From the NCBI GenBank assembly GCA_023614405.1, contig CM042692.1:117111503-117175502 (forward strand): a stretch of DNA of 64,000 nucleotides, in the 5' to 3' direction. The DNA comes from Avena insularis (lineage: Eukaryota; Streptophyta; Magnoliopsida; Poales; Poaceae). Position 1 is the first letter of the stretch. Each line of letters starts with the position of its first letter. Both the position numbers and the translations under genes were made by a program. The notes under the pieces were generated by a model that had not been told where the DNA came from, ran no database searches, and saw only the letters and a program-made list of their open reading frames with translations. Below, piece by piece: positions 36,271 through 46,628 of this stretch.

Positions 36271-37614
36271 TTTTGATTGCCAGGGATTTCTCATCGATTT
36301 GGTCCTTTCCCCATAAATTCGAAAATTCCACCAAAAATAGCCCCAATTCGTGTTTTGGATCGATCTGTGATTTGAGTGAGTTTTGGTAGGTTGTGATCCG
36401 CAGATTACTTGCTAAACTTGATGATCTACCTTCCCTTGTGTTTCCATAGCGTAATTCCTTGATTTCCTCCATCAATTTCAGGTTTTGGTTCGAGTTTTTC
36501 CACCCAAAACGCGTCCCATTCGAGTTCTTGACGTGCAGAAATCAACCGGGCTGGAGTCTCCGGGGTTAGTGACTCTAGACTGGAGTCTCCGTCCCCCTAG
36601 GCCGGAATCTCCGCCCCCCTGCAGACAACAAATCTGTTTCACGGTTTTGAGCATACCTTTTGCATTCAAACTCTGATTTTGGTGCTCTTTAGCTTGTTTC
36701 AAAGAGAATAAGGCGCTATACATCATGATGTAAGTGGTTCATGCTATCTACTCCATCCAAATTCCATGAGGAATACGAAATCCACCAATAAAGGGTGAAG
36801 ATCGGGGAAGAAAGGTATAAACATTCTGTGACTCCTCCCCACTTGCTTTCCTTTGTGAGCTATACTATCTTTGCGATCAACAAACACCTATTGAGACTAG
36901 TTCCTCATATGATTGCTTGGGCTATGCACATTGGATACCTTGTAGAATTCCAAGGAAAACTTGTGAGCGTGCTATCTCATATTGTTATCTTGTATAGTTC
37001 TTGGCACAAGGAAGAGGCAAGTGAAAAAGGAAATAAAAAAACTATAGAAAAAGAAAAAGAAGAAAAAGAAAGAAAGAAACAAGTGCCCCATGGAATAGGA
37101 AGCGCAAGCTCGATGAATATCATAGAGGTGGTACTTATTGTGCATATCTTGTAGCCCACCAATTTTTATTGCAATTGAACTAGCGTCTCTCCTTACACTT
37201 GTGCGACATGAGCTTATAGTCTTCGCTAGGTAATCATTTGGTTCTTAGCTCACTTTCTTCATCGCACAAGTCCCATTTATACCACCGTGTGTGTTTCCTC
37301 GTACATAATTCCTATCTTGTGGATTGAATTGTTTTGCTTTGTGATCATCGTGGTTCTTTACTTGCCATTACAGCATCTTGATTTCAGATTGTTTATTGAC
37401 ATGCCATGTTCCATACCTATCCACCATAAGATGTGTGTGTGTGTGTTTTAGTGGTTAGTTGGTTTTGGTGTTCTGCGTGAACTTCACTTTACTTGGTGTT
37501 GATTTCTCTCAAGTGTCGCCACTTGCACGATACTATCTTCCAAGGTAAAGTAAGGTTGACGTTGCATCCCCAAACCCCTACCACTTCCATATACACCACT
37601 TGGTCTTGTGAATC
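36271..37614 (+). other. Leader of element D
   Basis: Non-coding leader, the counterpart of 21537-22885 in B. It has CTGGAGTCTCCGG-type motifs at 36550-36620, a purine-rich tract at 37020-37082, and (gt)n at 37433-37447. The frame at 36795-37154 is a by-product of the purine tract (Lys/Glu run) and is not a gene. Confidence 0.6.
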
Positions 37615-38170
37615 ATGTCTAGGGACTCCAGAACTGAGGATGATATCTATGAAGAATCCATGATGAGCCACCAGGACTACGAATCCACAAGTATAGAGGA
37701 CATGACGGAGCACAACACCAACAATGGCTCTGCATGCTTTGAGGACCCGGAGCACTACACCTACGATGACTCCACATGCATGGAAGACATGGAGCACGTC
37801 ATCAACTATGGCTCCTCAAGCATGGAGGAATTGGATCTCTACATCGACAATGGCTCCTCATGCATGGAGCACTACACCAACAATGTCTCCACATGCTTGG
37901 GTGATACAGACTACTACATCAACAATGACTCCCGAAGCATGGACGACTTCGAGTGCGACATTGATGACACATCTCCAAGCATGTAGGACATGGAGAACTT
38001 CACCAACTTTGAGGGCTCTTCCATGAGCCATGAAGAATTCATCCACTGCTTGGAGATGGAAGACTACTACGCCAAGCAAGAGGAGGCGCATCATCAAGAA
38101 ACCATGACCTTCAAGGCCAAGCATGCCACACCAAAGGGAACCACCTACTTCGATGATCACTCCAAGGTGT
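37615..38170 (+). pseudogene. Gag-like gene of element D, N-terminal acidic repeat part
   Basis: ATG at 37615 (M-S-R-D-S, as in B and C). The frame is open to a TAG at 37984-37986 (123 residues) and then continues past it in the same frame to 38172. Most of the first part is about six or seven units of roughly 14-18 residues built on N-x-S-x-(C/S)-M-E-(D/E)-x-(E/D)-x-Y. Elements B and C have only about two units, so the array expanded or contracted between subfamilies. It is very acidic. The function is unknown; gag is inferred from the zinc knuckles that follow. Confidence 0.6.
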
Positions 38171-38318
38171 AAAGCGCCACCATATCCATGGCGTCAAGTT
38201 CCACCATCTCCAAGGCACCAAGTACCACCATCTCTAAGGTGCCAAGCACCACAGCCTCGAAGGCGTCAAGTGCAACAACCTCAAAGGCAACAAGTGCCAC
38301 CGCCTACAAGCATCTTCC
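38171..38318 (+). repeat. 27-bp coding minisatellite (Ser/Thr/Lys-rich 9-residue repeats)
   Basis: About five or six imperfect copies of a 27-base unit of the type gccaagt.ccaccatctc.aag, which read as a nine-residue S-(S/T)-T-I-S-K-(A/V)-P-S-like repeat in the frame of the upstream gene. It is not seen in elements B or C, which have a His/Lys-rich linker in the corresponding region. Confidence 0.7.
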
Positions 38319-38852
38319 AAAAGAGGCTCCATGAAGCAAGAATCTTCATCAACAAACATCCTTTATAGATCATCGCCAATATCAAGAGGATACAAGACAT
38401 TGTCCAAGGCATCTTCGCCACCTTGAGAGTGCCAAGGTCCAAAATCTATTAGAGAAGTTGAAAGGCGACCTCATCAAGTTCAAGAAGGACATGGACAAGG
38501 ATCATCGTCGTGCGCATCATATGGATGACCAAGTGCGCCACCTACGTCAACCTTTGGCAAGGCACGTCAATGACCTCTGTCGACAACATCATCATAAGGC
38601 ACCTTCTACTACTTGTGCCACCACCAGAATGGCCCCAGAGCAAGCTCAAGCTACAACCACACTCCTCAACATGTGGTATCTCATTCTAGGGCCACCACCA
38701 CAATGGCACCCCTATGCTACAAGTGCATCAACAAAGGTCACTACCCATGGGCATGCCCAACCATCATATGCAGCAAGTGCCAACACCAAGGTCATATGTT
38801 TTGGGAGTGCACCACTACACAAGCCAAGGTGGTCATGGTAGAGGATGAGTAA
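38319..38852 (+). pseudogene. Gag-like gene of element D, nucleocapsid part with two zinc knuckles
   Basis: A basic region (38458-38600, with D-D-Q-V-R-H-L-R as in B and C) is followed, in another frame, by two CX2CX4HX4C zinc knuckles at 38715-38756 and 38769-38810. These bind RNA in retroviral-type Gag proteins, which supports calling the gene gag. After the knuckles comes K-V-V-M-V-E-D-E, matching K-V-V-M-E-G-D-E in element B, but B has an acidic segment where the knuckles stand. At least one frameshift lies between 38458 and 38613, and stops are present. Confidence 0.7.
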
Positions 38853-39398
38853 GCTCCAAGTAAAGAGCCTATCATACAAGATGGAGACAACAAGGTTGAG
38901 AATGGTGAGCATGGGATGTTCCCTTCACCAAATAAGGCGCATGGAGTTGAGAGAACTGAGCCTACCCTATTGGCTTGAGTGATGATGTGGTACCAATCCC
39001 ATGTGAGTATGATAGCCACTTAGCCCACTTGAGTGAGAACAAGAGTGAGATGAGTGACGCCACCATACCAGAGATTGAGTGCTTCCACTTGGAGGGCATG
39101 AGTGATACACCGAGTGAGTTGAGAGTGGTAGTTGATAAGTCATGTGAGACCACTTTGATTTCTAACGACTTACCCTCTACCTCTAGTGTGTTTACTCATG
39201 ATGTGCTAGGTTCCATGGATCAAGAAGAACCCAGCTTGGAGATGATGATGCCTCCGATCGAGAAGATGTACATGGTGGATGAAAATGATGCCATCCACAT
39301 ACAAGAAGAAGAAGTCGCCCACATGGAGGCCAATACTACCACAACACCCACTTCATATGAGAGGTATGAACAAGGTAAAAATAAGGGTGTTGATGATG
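38853..39398 (+). pseudogene. Gag-like gene of element D, acidic middle part, cut by element E
   Basis: The open frame from about 38975 matches the acidic middle region of B and C (V-V-P-I-P-C-E-Y-D-S-H and V-L-G-S-M-D-Q-E). It is cut at 39398 after G-V-D-D, where element E's LTR starts. The Cys/His repeat part that follows in B and C is therefore missing from this window. Confidence 0.65.
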
Positions 39399-39512
39399 TG
39401 ATGCGGCCCGGCCTACGGTCATTACCACATCAATGTCTCCAACTTACGACAAGTCGTCATGGACTCCAAAGGTGAATTCTATCCTCTATGAGATCTCACT
39501 TCGTACCCTATG
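39399..39512 (+). mobile_element. Element E: first 114 bp of an LTR, inserted in element D
   Basis: It begins TGATGCGGCCCGGCC directly after the interrupted gene of D (flank tgatg) and matches the first 114 bases of the family LTR, then stops at ccctatg where element F begins. No polypurine tract precedes it, so it is not D's own 3' LTR. A fresh insertion, itself interrupted, explains the clean TG edge. Confidence 0.65.
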
Positions 39513-40066
39513 TGATGTGGCCTGACCTTCGGTCATTACCACATCAAGGTCTCCAACTTATGCCAAGTCGTCATGGACTCCAAAGGTGAATCCATTCCTC
39601 TATGCGAGCCCACTTCCTACCCTCTTGAATGGTATAATACTTCATACTCCGTCCCATATTCATGATAGGTTCATACCGACAAGTACGGAGGCAAGAGAGG
39701 AAGCCTGGAGCACTAAGCTCGAACAGATGGAGGCTTGGAAGAGAAGACGGAAGAAGCGGCAGCTGAAGCACCGGAGTCTCCGGCCACACCGGAGTCTCTG
39801 GCCTGAAGACACCGAAGTCTCCGGCCTGCGTACTCTGGAGTCTCCGGCCCACCTCTGGACCGGGCTACAGACCAACACCTGGGACAGTCGGGACACCACT
39901 CTAGAGACGACATCGGAGACAGACCGGAGTCTCCGGCCCACACCGGAGTCTCCAGACCTCTACACCGGAGTCTCTGGCCTAAGCGTATGGGCCTGCACGC
40001 CTTGAGCTGGGCCTTCGGCCCATGTACCCCTTATTTGGCAGCAAACCCAAGTTTTATGCCCAAACT
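39513..40066 (+). repeat. Element F 5' LTR, first part
   Basis: It starts TGATGTGGCCTGACC. It has a dense array of CCGGAGTCTCCGG-type palindromes at 39770-39975 (perfect at 39771-39783 and 39924-39936). It ends in the TSD aaact (40062-40066) of the copia element. Confidence 0.85.
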
Positions 40067-41720
40067 TGTTGGAGATATGCCCAAGAGGCAATAATAAAGT
40101 GGTCATTATTATATCTTTGTGTTTATGATAAATGTTTACATTCATGCTATAATTGTATTATTAGGAAACACTAATACTTGTGTGTTTTGTAAACATAAAA
40201 AAGTCCCTAGTAAGCCTCTTGTTAATACTAGCTTGTTGATTAATAGATGATCATGGTTTCCTGATCACGGACAGTGGATGTTATTAATAACAAGATCATA
40301 TCATTAGGAGAATGATGTGATGGACACACACCCATAGTAAGCATAGCATAAGATCAAGTCATTAAGTTCGTTTTTGCTACAATCTTTCATATACATACTA
40401 ACCTAATCCTTCGACCATGAGATTGTGTTAATCACCATCACCGGATGAGTGCTTTGATGACATCAAACGCTACTTCGTAACTGGCTGATTATAAAGGTGG
40501 CATTAGGTATTCTGAAAGTATGTGTTGAAGCGCATGGATCAAGACTGGGATTTGTCCATCCATATGACGGATAGATATGCTCTGGGCCCTCTCGGTGGAA
40601 TGTCATCTAATTAGCTTGCAAGCATGTGACTAGGTCACAAGGGATGACATATCACAGAATGAGTAAAGAGTACTTATCAGTAACGAGGTAGAACTAGGTA
40701 TGGAGATACCGATGATCAAACCTCGGATAAGTAGAGTATCGCGTGACAAAGGGAATTGGTTTCGTATGTTAATGGTTCTATCGATCACGAAGTCAATGTT
40801 GAGTATGTGGGAGTCATTATGGATCTCTAGATCCCGCTGATGGTTATTGATCGGAGAGGTGTCTCGATCATGTCTACATATTCATGAATCGTAGGGTGAC
40901 ACACTTAAGGTTCGATGTTATTTTAGGTAGATATGGAATATGCGTTGCAGATCGAATGTTGTTCAGAGTCTCGGATTGGATTCGGGACACCACGAGGAGA
41001 TCCGGAATGGTCCGGAGAATGAGATTCATGTAAAGGAAATCTTTTTCTAGGTTTCAGAAAAGTTCTGGAGTATTTAGTTGGAGTTTCTAGAATGTTTCGG
41101 AAGGTTCTGGAAGTTTCAAAGGAGTTTCCTTGAAAACCAAGAAATAGAAGGGGAAGACTTGGGGGGAAGGAAACTCCCCCCTCCCTCCTTGGCGCGTCGA
41201 CCCTAGGGGTGGGCCCAAAGGGGGAACCCTAGGGCGCCCCCTCTCCTCTATATAAGGAGGGGAGGTGCCACCCCTCCCCCTTGCCTCTTTACTCCCTACC
41301 CTAGCCGCCACCCTCCTCCTTCCTTCTGCTCCGGCTTAGGCGAAGTCCTGCAGAAATCCTTCTCCACCACCACCACCATGCCGTTGTGCTGCTGGGATTC
41401 CGTGGAGATCTACCACCTCCGCTACTCGCTGGAATAGGGAGAGGAAGGTCTACATCGACTCCGCAGGTGTGACCGTCTGCGGAAGCGCTGCCAGAACGCA
41501 ACGCCGGAAGGATTGTCTACTCGATCTTGAGATCGGCAAGTGATCATCTACATCAACCACGAGATCCAATCTCAAACAAGGATTTGGATCTACAAGGGTT
41601 AGTACAGATCTATCTCGTTGCACTTATCTCATAGATTAGATCTTGACTTTTCCATAGATTAGATCTTGGTTTTGTTCGTTCTTGCGGTAGAAATTTTTTT
41701 TCCCTGCTATGATCCCATCA
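40067..41720 (+). repeat. Copia element 5' LTR
   Basis: 1654 bp, TGTTGGAGATATGCC...GATCCCATCA. TATA box CTATATAAGG at 41248-41257 after a GC-rich stretch (cccctagggcgcccc-like). The end is fixed by the primer site that follows. Confidence 0.95.
41248..41257 (+). promoter_or_regulatory. TATA box of the copia 5' LTR
   Basis: CTATATAAGG, matching the same position in the 3' LTR (61951-61960). The well-known plant copia promoter layout makes this the probable core promoter. Confidence 0.8.
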
Positions 41721-41721
41721 G

Positions 41722-41734
41722 TGGTATCAGAGCC
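41722..41734 (+). promoter_or_regulatory. Primer binding site of the copia element
   Basis: TGGTATCAGAGCC, one base after the LTR end. It is complementary to the 3' end of initiator tRNA-Met, as in BARE/Angela elements. Confidence 0.93.
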
Positions 41735-42916
41735 GTGTCTATGCGTATATCTGTTGCACGAGTAGAACACAATGGTTATTGTGGGTGTTGATTCTTTTGT
41801 TGTCGTTGTCTTCACGTGTACTTTGCATCTTGTGGGATGGTGGGATGAAGCGGCTCGGGCTAACCTTACATGTCCTTGTACATGAGACTTGCTCCACGCT
41901 TGATGTGCAACTTGCATTGCACAATTGGCTTTGCGGGTGTTTGTCTCTCCCACCATAGTTAAGATTCAATTTACAATTAGCATCTGACAACACTTGTATC
42001 AGCATTGTGGTTCTTGTTCGTAGGTAAGATCGGTTCTTATACGAAACCCCCAAACCACATAAAACATGCAAAGAAAATTAGAGGCGTCTAACTTGTTTTT
42101 GCAGGGGCATGTGATGTGATATGTCCATGATGTGATTGTGAATATATTTGATGTATGCAATGATCCTTATTGTAATATGGAAGCGTAATGGTTGTCTTTA
42201 AATTCTGTTAAGACCTGCGTGTTTATTCATCATGTAATAGCTTTATTCCAAGTAGTTGTTATAGTTGCTATTAGTGATGGACAACCATGAAGCGGCACCA
42301 CTAACCTTGACGCTATGCTGATGATGATGATGATGGAGATCATGTCCGTGCTTTGGAGATGGAGATCAAAGGCACAAGAAGAAAGTCCATATCAGGTCAC
42401 ATATTATGAATTGCATGTGATGTTAATCCTTTTTGCGTCTTGTATTGCTTAGATCGCGACGGTAGCATTATAAGATGATCCCTCTCACTAAATATCAAGT
42501 AATAAAGTGTTCGTCCTTGGTAGGAACCGTTGCTAAGACTCGTCATTTCGAAGCATCTCATGATGATCGGATGTTATAGATTCTATGTTGTGTAAGCCAG
42601 ATTTGCACATGCAGATACTAAGGTTAATCTTGACGAGCCTAGCATGTACAGACATGGTCTCGAAACACGGAATACAGAAAGGTAAAGCATGAATCATATG
42701 AATGATATGATGAACATTTTGATTGTTCGCCTTTGAAGCTACATCTTCTCTCGTGAAGATCGGACATGGTGTAGTGGATTTGGTTTATGTAATCACTAAG
42801 GCAACATGAGGGATGTTGTTTTCAGTGGGAGTTCACCTAGTTAATTTAAGAATTAAATTTGAACTCAGTTTGTCATAAACTTATAGTCTAAACTCCTTGC
42901 AAATATGTTGTAGATC
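41735..42916 (+). other. Untranslated leader of the copia element
   Basis: About 1.2 kb between the primer site and the gag ATG, with many short upstream ATGs and no supported gene. A long leader is usual for this family. Confidence 0.75.
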
Positions 42917-43780
42917 ATGGCGACTCCCTCCATCAACTTTAATGTGTTCTTAGAGAAAGAAAAGCTAAAAAACAATGGCAGCAACTTCACAGACTGGTTC
43001 CATGGATTGAGGATTGTCCTCAGCGCTGGTCAGTTGACCTATGTGCTCGATGCACCGCTAGGTGACCCACCTGCAGAGGATGCCTCTGATGATGTTAAGA
43101 ATGTTTTCATCACTCGAAAAAATCACTACTCCCTAGTTCAGTGTGCCATCCTATACGGTTTAGAATCGGAGCTTCAGAAGCGCTTTGAGCACCGTGACCC
43201 CTTTGAGATTGTCAATGAGCTCAAGCTGATCTCTGACACTCATGCAGCCATGGAGAGCTATGAGGCCTCCGAGAAGTTCTTTAACTGTAAGATGGAAGAG
43301 GGCAGCTCCATTAGCGAGCACGTACTCAAAATGTCTAGGCACGCCAACAGGCTCCAAGAATCGGGAATAACGATTCCTAATGCATTGGGGATTCATCGTG
43401 TCCTCCAATCACTGCCACCTAGTTACAAGAACTTTGTGATGAACTACAATATGCATTGCATGAACAAGACGTTGCCTGAACTATTCTCCATGTTGAAAAC
43501 TGCTAAAGTGGAGATTAAGAAGGAGCACCAAGTGTTGATGGTCAATAAGACCACCAATTTCAAGAAATAGGACAAACCTAAGAACAAGGGCAACTTCAAG
43601 AAGGACGGAAAGAAAGCTGCCGCACCTGCTAAGAAACCCAAGGCTGGTCCTAAGCCTGATACTGAGTGCTTCTACTACAAGGATGAAGGTCACTGGAAGC
43701 ACAACTGCCCCAAGTACCTGGCAGATCTGAAGAACGACAACATCAAGAAGAAAGGTATATTTGATATACATGTTATTGAT
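42917..43780 (+). pseudogene. Copia gag with damaged zinc knuckle
   Basis: ATG at 42917. The frame is open to a TAG at 43568-43570 (217 residues) and continues in the same frame beyond it. The first part is the capsid-like copia Gag domain (N-F-x-D-W near residue 25, L-P-P-S-Y-K-N-F near residue 170). The zinc knuckle follows at about 43667-43708, but its second Cys is Tyr (C-F-Y-Y instead of C-x-x-C), so RNA binding would be impaired. Both the stop and the Cys loss disable this Gag. Confidence 0.88.
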
Positions 43781-44068
43781 GTGTATCTTACTAGTAATCA
43801 TAGTAGTGCCTGGGTATTTGATACTGGTTCGGTTGCTCATATTTGTAACTCGAAACAGGAGCTGTGGAATAAACATAGACTAGCGAGAGACGAGGTGACG
43901 ATGCGCGTTGGAAATGGCTCCAGGGTTGATCTGATCGCAGCTGGCATGCTCCCTCTTCATCTACCTTTGGGATTAGTTTTGAACTTGAATAATTGTTATT
44001 TGGTGCCTGCGTTAAACATGAACATTATTTCTGGATCTTGTTTATTGCAAGACGGTTACTCGTTTTAA
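43781..44068 (+). pseudogene. Copia protease region
   Basis: Same frame as gag. It contains the aspartic protease site F-D-T-G-S-V-A-H-I-C (about 43819-43848), where the Asp of D-T-G is catalytic. The frame ends at a TAA (44066-44068) through a small frame change, and coding resumes in another frame. Confidence 0.85.
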
Positions 44069-44713
44069 GTCTAAGAATAATGGTTGTTCGATTTATATGA
44101 GTAATATTTATTATGGTAATGCACCTGAGATGAATGGTTTATTCTTATTGAATCACGATAGTAGCAATACACATGTTCACAACATAGATGCTAAACGAAT
44201 AAAATGAATGATAATTCTACATACATGTGGCACTGTCGTCTTGGTCACATTGGAGTGAAGCGCATGAAGAAACTCCATTCCGATGGACTTCTTGAATCAC
44301 TTGAAAGATGCGAAGCATGTCTAATGGGAAAAATTACTAAGACTCCATTCTCTGGGATAATGGAGCGAGCTACGGACTTATTGGAAATAATACATACCGA
44401 TGTGTAAGGCCCAATGATCGTAGCATCGCGCAGTGGATATCGTTATGTTCTTACCTTCACGGATGACTTGAGTAGATATGGGTATGTCTACTTTATGAAA
44501 CATATGTATGAAACTTTCGAGAAGTTCAAGGAATTTCAAAGTGAGGTAGAAAATCATCATAACAAGAAGATTAAGTTCCTGTGTTCTGACCGTGGAGGTG
44601 AATATCTAAGTTACAAGTTTGGCATGCATTTAAAATAATGCGGAATACTTTCACAGCTGACACCACCGGGAACACCATAGCGTAATGGTGTGTCTGAACA
44701 TCGTAATCGAACT
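44069..44713 (+). pseudogene. Copia integrase, N-terminal and catalytic part, cut by the gypsy element
   Basis: Zinc-binding H-H-C-C domain (W-H-C-R-L-G-H ... C-E-A-C, 44228-44325). First catalytic Asp in I-I-H-T-D (about 44401), second in C-S-D-R-G-G-E-Y (about 44588), third residue Glu in V-S-E-H-R-N-R (about 44698). Stops at 44405 and 44636 and frame changes near 44065 and 44200 interrupt it. The gypsy element entered six codons after the catalytic Glu. Confidence 0.85.
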
Positions 44714-44718
44714 CTCTT
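44714..44718 (+). other. Left target-site duplication of the gypsy element (ctctt)
   Basis: ctctt at 44714-44718 matches ctctt at 58571-58575. The copia integrase reading continues smoothly across the site once the insertion is removed. Confidence 0.95.
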
Positions 44719-45387
44719 TGTTGGGGGGATAACCCCGGGTAGGGTCACTCTGGGGTATAAAAGCCAAGTTAGCCGAGGTTCGGCAAGGCCAAAGCGGATG
44801 CTGGCCGGGTCACCTCAAGGCAGGCCGGATCACGAAGTAACCCGGACCAGGGGGTCGCCTAACATTATATCAGCCGACTTAAGGAGTAAGTCGGAAGTGC
44901 TTGTCTAACTTGTATGCAGGAACAGGTATAGCCGGATCTACCATAATCTGGGTCCCGTTTAGCTTCTAGGAGAAGGATGGAATCTCTCTGGTAAAAAAGA
45001 AGGCCCGGTACGCACTGCATGAGCGAAGCAAGCAAGGGCAGGACCACCAGGTCATGGCCGACAAGGGTGACGACGCCCGTGTCGGCTGATGCGGGCGCCG
45101 CAGAGGCTCACGTAGCTAAAGCATGTGTGACGCGGGGGAAAAGCACCCCGGTCGGGTTACCACTTTGAGAGGAGGCATATTCTTAGGAATATGCCTCCAC
45201 ATATGCCCTAGGCAGAGACCAAGCCGCCTCTAGATAAGGGGGGCTAGGGTTTCAGTAGAGGGGGGTTGGGTTTTCTTCTATACCGATTTGGCTAAGGTTC
45301 TAGGGGTGAACTGTGGGTGAGAGTAAGAGAGCTCCTTCTTCCTCCTCTCGCCAATACAGCTCTAGGAGCACTTGTAATCTTGAACAT
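44719..45387 (+). repeat. Gypsy 5' LTR, 3' end deleted
   Basis: It matches the 3' LTR from its TGTTGGGGGGATAACC start up to aatcttgaa (45387; 58447 in the 3' LTR). The last about 120 bases of the LTR are absent and sequence jumps straight to internal sequence. TATA-like tataaaag at 44756-44763. It carries a 12-bp inverted repeat at 45171-45198 that the 3' LTR lacks on one side. Confidence 0.88.
45171..45198. repeat. 12-bp perfect inverted repeat in the 5' LTR
   Basis: GGAGGCATATTC (45171-45182), spacer TTAG, GAATATGCCTCC (45187-45198). In the 3' LTR (58241-58263) only the right arm is present. Either the left arm arose in this copy or slippage through the hairpin removed it from the other. 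Confidence 0.9.
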
Positions 45388-46628
45388 TGCTGTGGACGTA
45401 TCATGCGTTCATCCGTGGCGCGTCATCGAGACAGGGGAACCACCCCTTAGCGTGGTTCACGGGGCGCGTATCAGTCGCTCCCCGGACCATGCTGAAGTGA
45501 TGATGACTGCGCCGGGTGCAGGCGCAAGCAAGGATCCAGCACCGGACCCAGAGGTAACACCTAAGGCACCGAGGAAAGGTAGAGGACCCCCACTAGAGAG
45601 GCCTGAGAATGTACTGAGAGAAGCTATGGATAGATTGGCAAACCCGGTAGCAGCAGTGGTAGATCCGGCTCAGGCATAGGCCGAGCTAGAGGAAACTAGG
45701 CAAAAAATACTAGAAGGCGCAAAGAAAATAGCCGCGGCTCAGCAGTCATTGAACATGATGCTGCGTGAGTATGCAAAAGCAAACAAAGTTGATACGGAAA
45801 AAGTAAAAGGGAGAAATCTCATAAGCGAGATGAACAGAGAAGGTGATAATGGAGCCGAGGAATTGGAAAACTGTTTGTCCGTGGGGTTGCCGAAGTATAG
45901 TACCCTGGCGGAGAACCTCAGAGCAGCGGATGCAGCTGCATCCGAGTTAGAGGGTCTGACGGGTGAGGCCCATCAAAGACAACAAGATAGGGTTAACGAG
46001 TTAGTTCGGATCGCGAATAGACAGAACGAAGAGCTACTCAGAGCTAACCCGGAGAGAGCTGGAGCTTCCAAAATCGTCCATTTGGCGATGGGTAACCTGG
46101 AGAAATCCGCTGGAGCCACATCGTCTCCTCATGGTGGTCCAAGGAGAGAATAGGTAGTAACCTCGGCCAGACGGAACAAACAGATCGTCCCGTACGACCC
46201 GACGCTGGCAGGAAAAGCAAAAGAAGCACGGAAAAATGATGATCGACGAAGTGTGAGCCGAGGTGAAGCTGGCCGAGGTAACCACGACCAAGGCAATGCC
46301 GGTCAAGGGAACGTTGTCAATGGCAATGCCGGACAGCGAAACTCGGCAGGAGCAGGACAACCGCAGCAGCGGAATATACCAAGGCAAGAGCAAAGCGCCG
46401 GCCGAGGTATGCAACAGAGAGTTGCGCCACAGGAGCAAAACCGGTACAACGACGGTGATTCGGAGATGGTGAATGCGGGGTACCCAAGACCGGACTGTCA
46501 TGTGATAGGGTCAAGATTGGGAAGCAGGGATTTGATGTCGGATGACGCCAGATTGAAACTGGATCGCCTGTATAGGTCGGAACAGATCGAATGTCAAGGT
46601 CGTTCCAGCATGCTTTGGACCCCGGATC
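45388..46628 (+). pseudogene. Gypsy gag, N-terminal region (broken)
   Basis: Open pieces 45317-45679, 45749-46153 and 46253-46651 lie in different frames. They encode a Pro/Ala-rich start, then a helical coiled-coil-like region rich in Glu, Asn and Arg, then a Gly/Asn/Gln-rich low-complexity region. This is typical of the long N-terminal part of Tat gag. The true start codon cannot be fixed, because the end of the LTR and the primer-site region are deleted. Confidence 0.6.

Larger units (their letters stand above)
26186..39398 (+). mobile_element. Element D: pol-less LTR element, plus orientation, inserted in C's LTR
   Basis: 5' LTR in two pieces (26186-26616 and 35689-36255, interrupted by the LARD-like element), primer site 36258-36270, leader 36271-37614, and a gag-like gene 37615-39398. 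At 39398 the gene breaks off into the LTR start of element E, so D's 3' end lies beyond the window. It is the same family as B and C but a different subfamily: it has zinc knuckles and many more acidic repeats. Confidence 0.78.

Noticed and set aside
36795..37154. 119-codon open frame in the element D leader
   Set aside because: Its Lys/Glu run is the purine tract. The frame is not kept in the leaders of B, C or F.
37615..38026. Possibility that the acidic repeat frame is a host gene
   Set aside because: It starts with the same residues and lies at the same place after the leader as in elements B and C, so it belongs to the retrotransposon.
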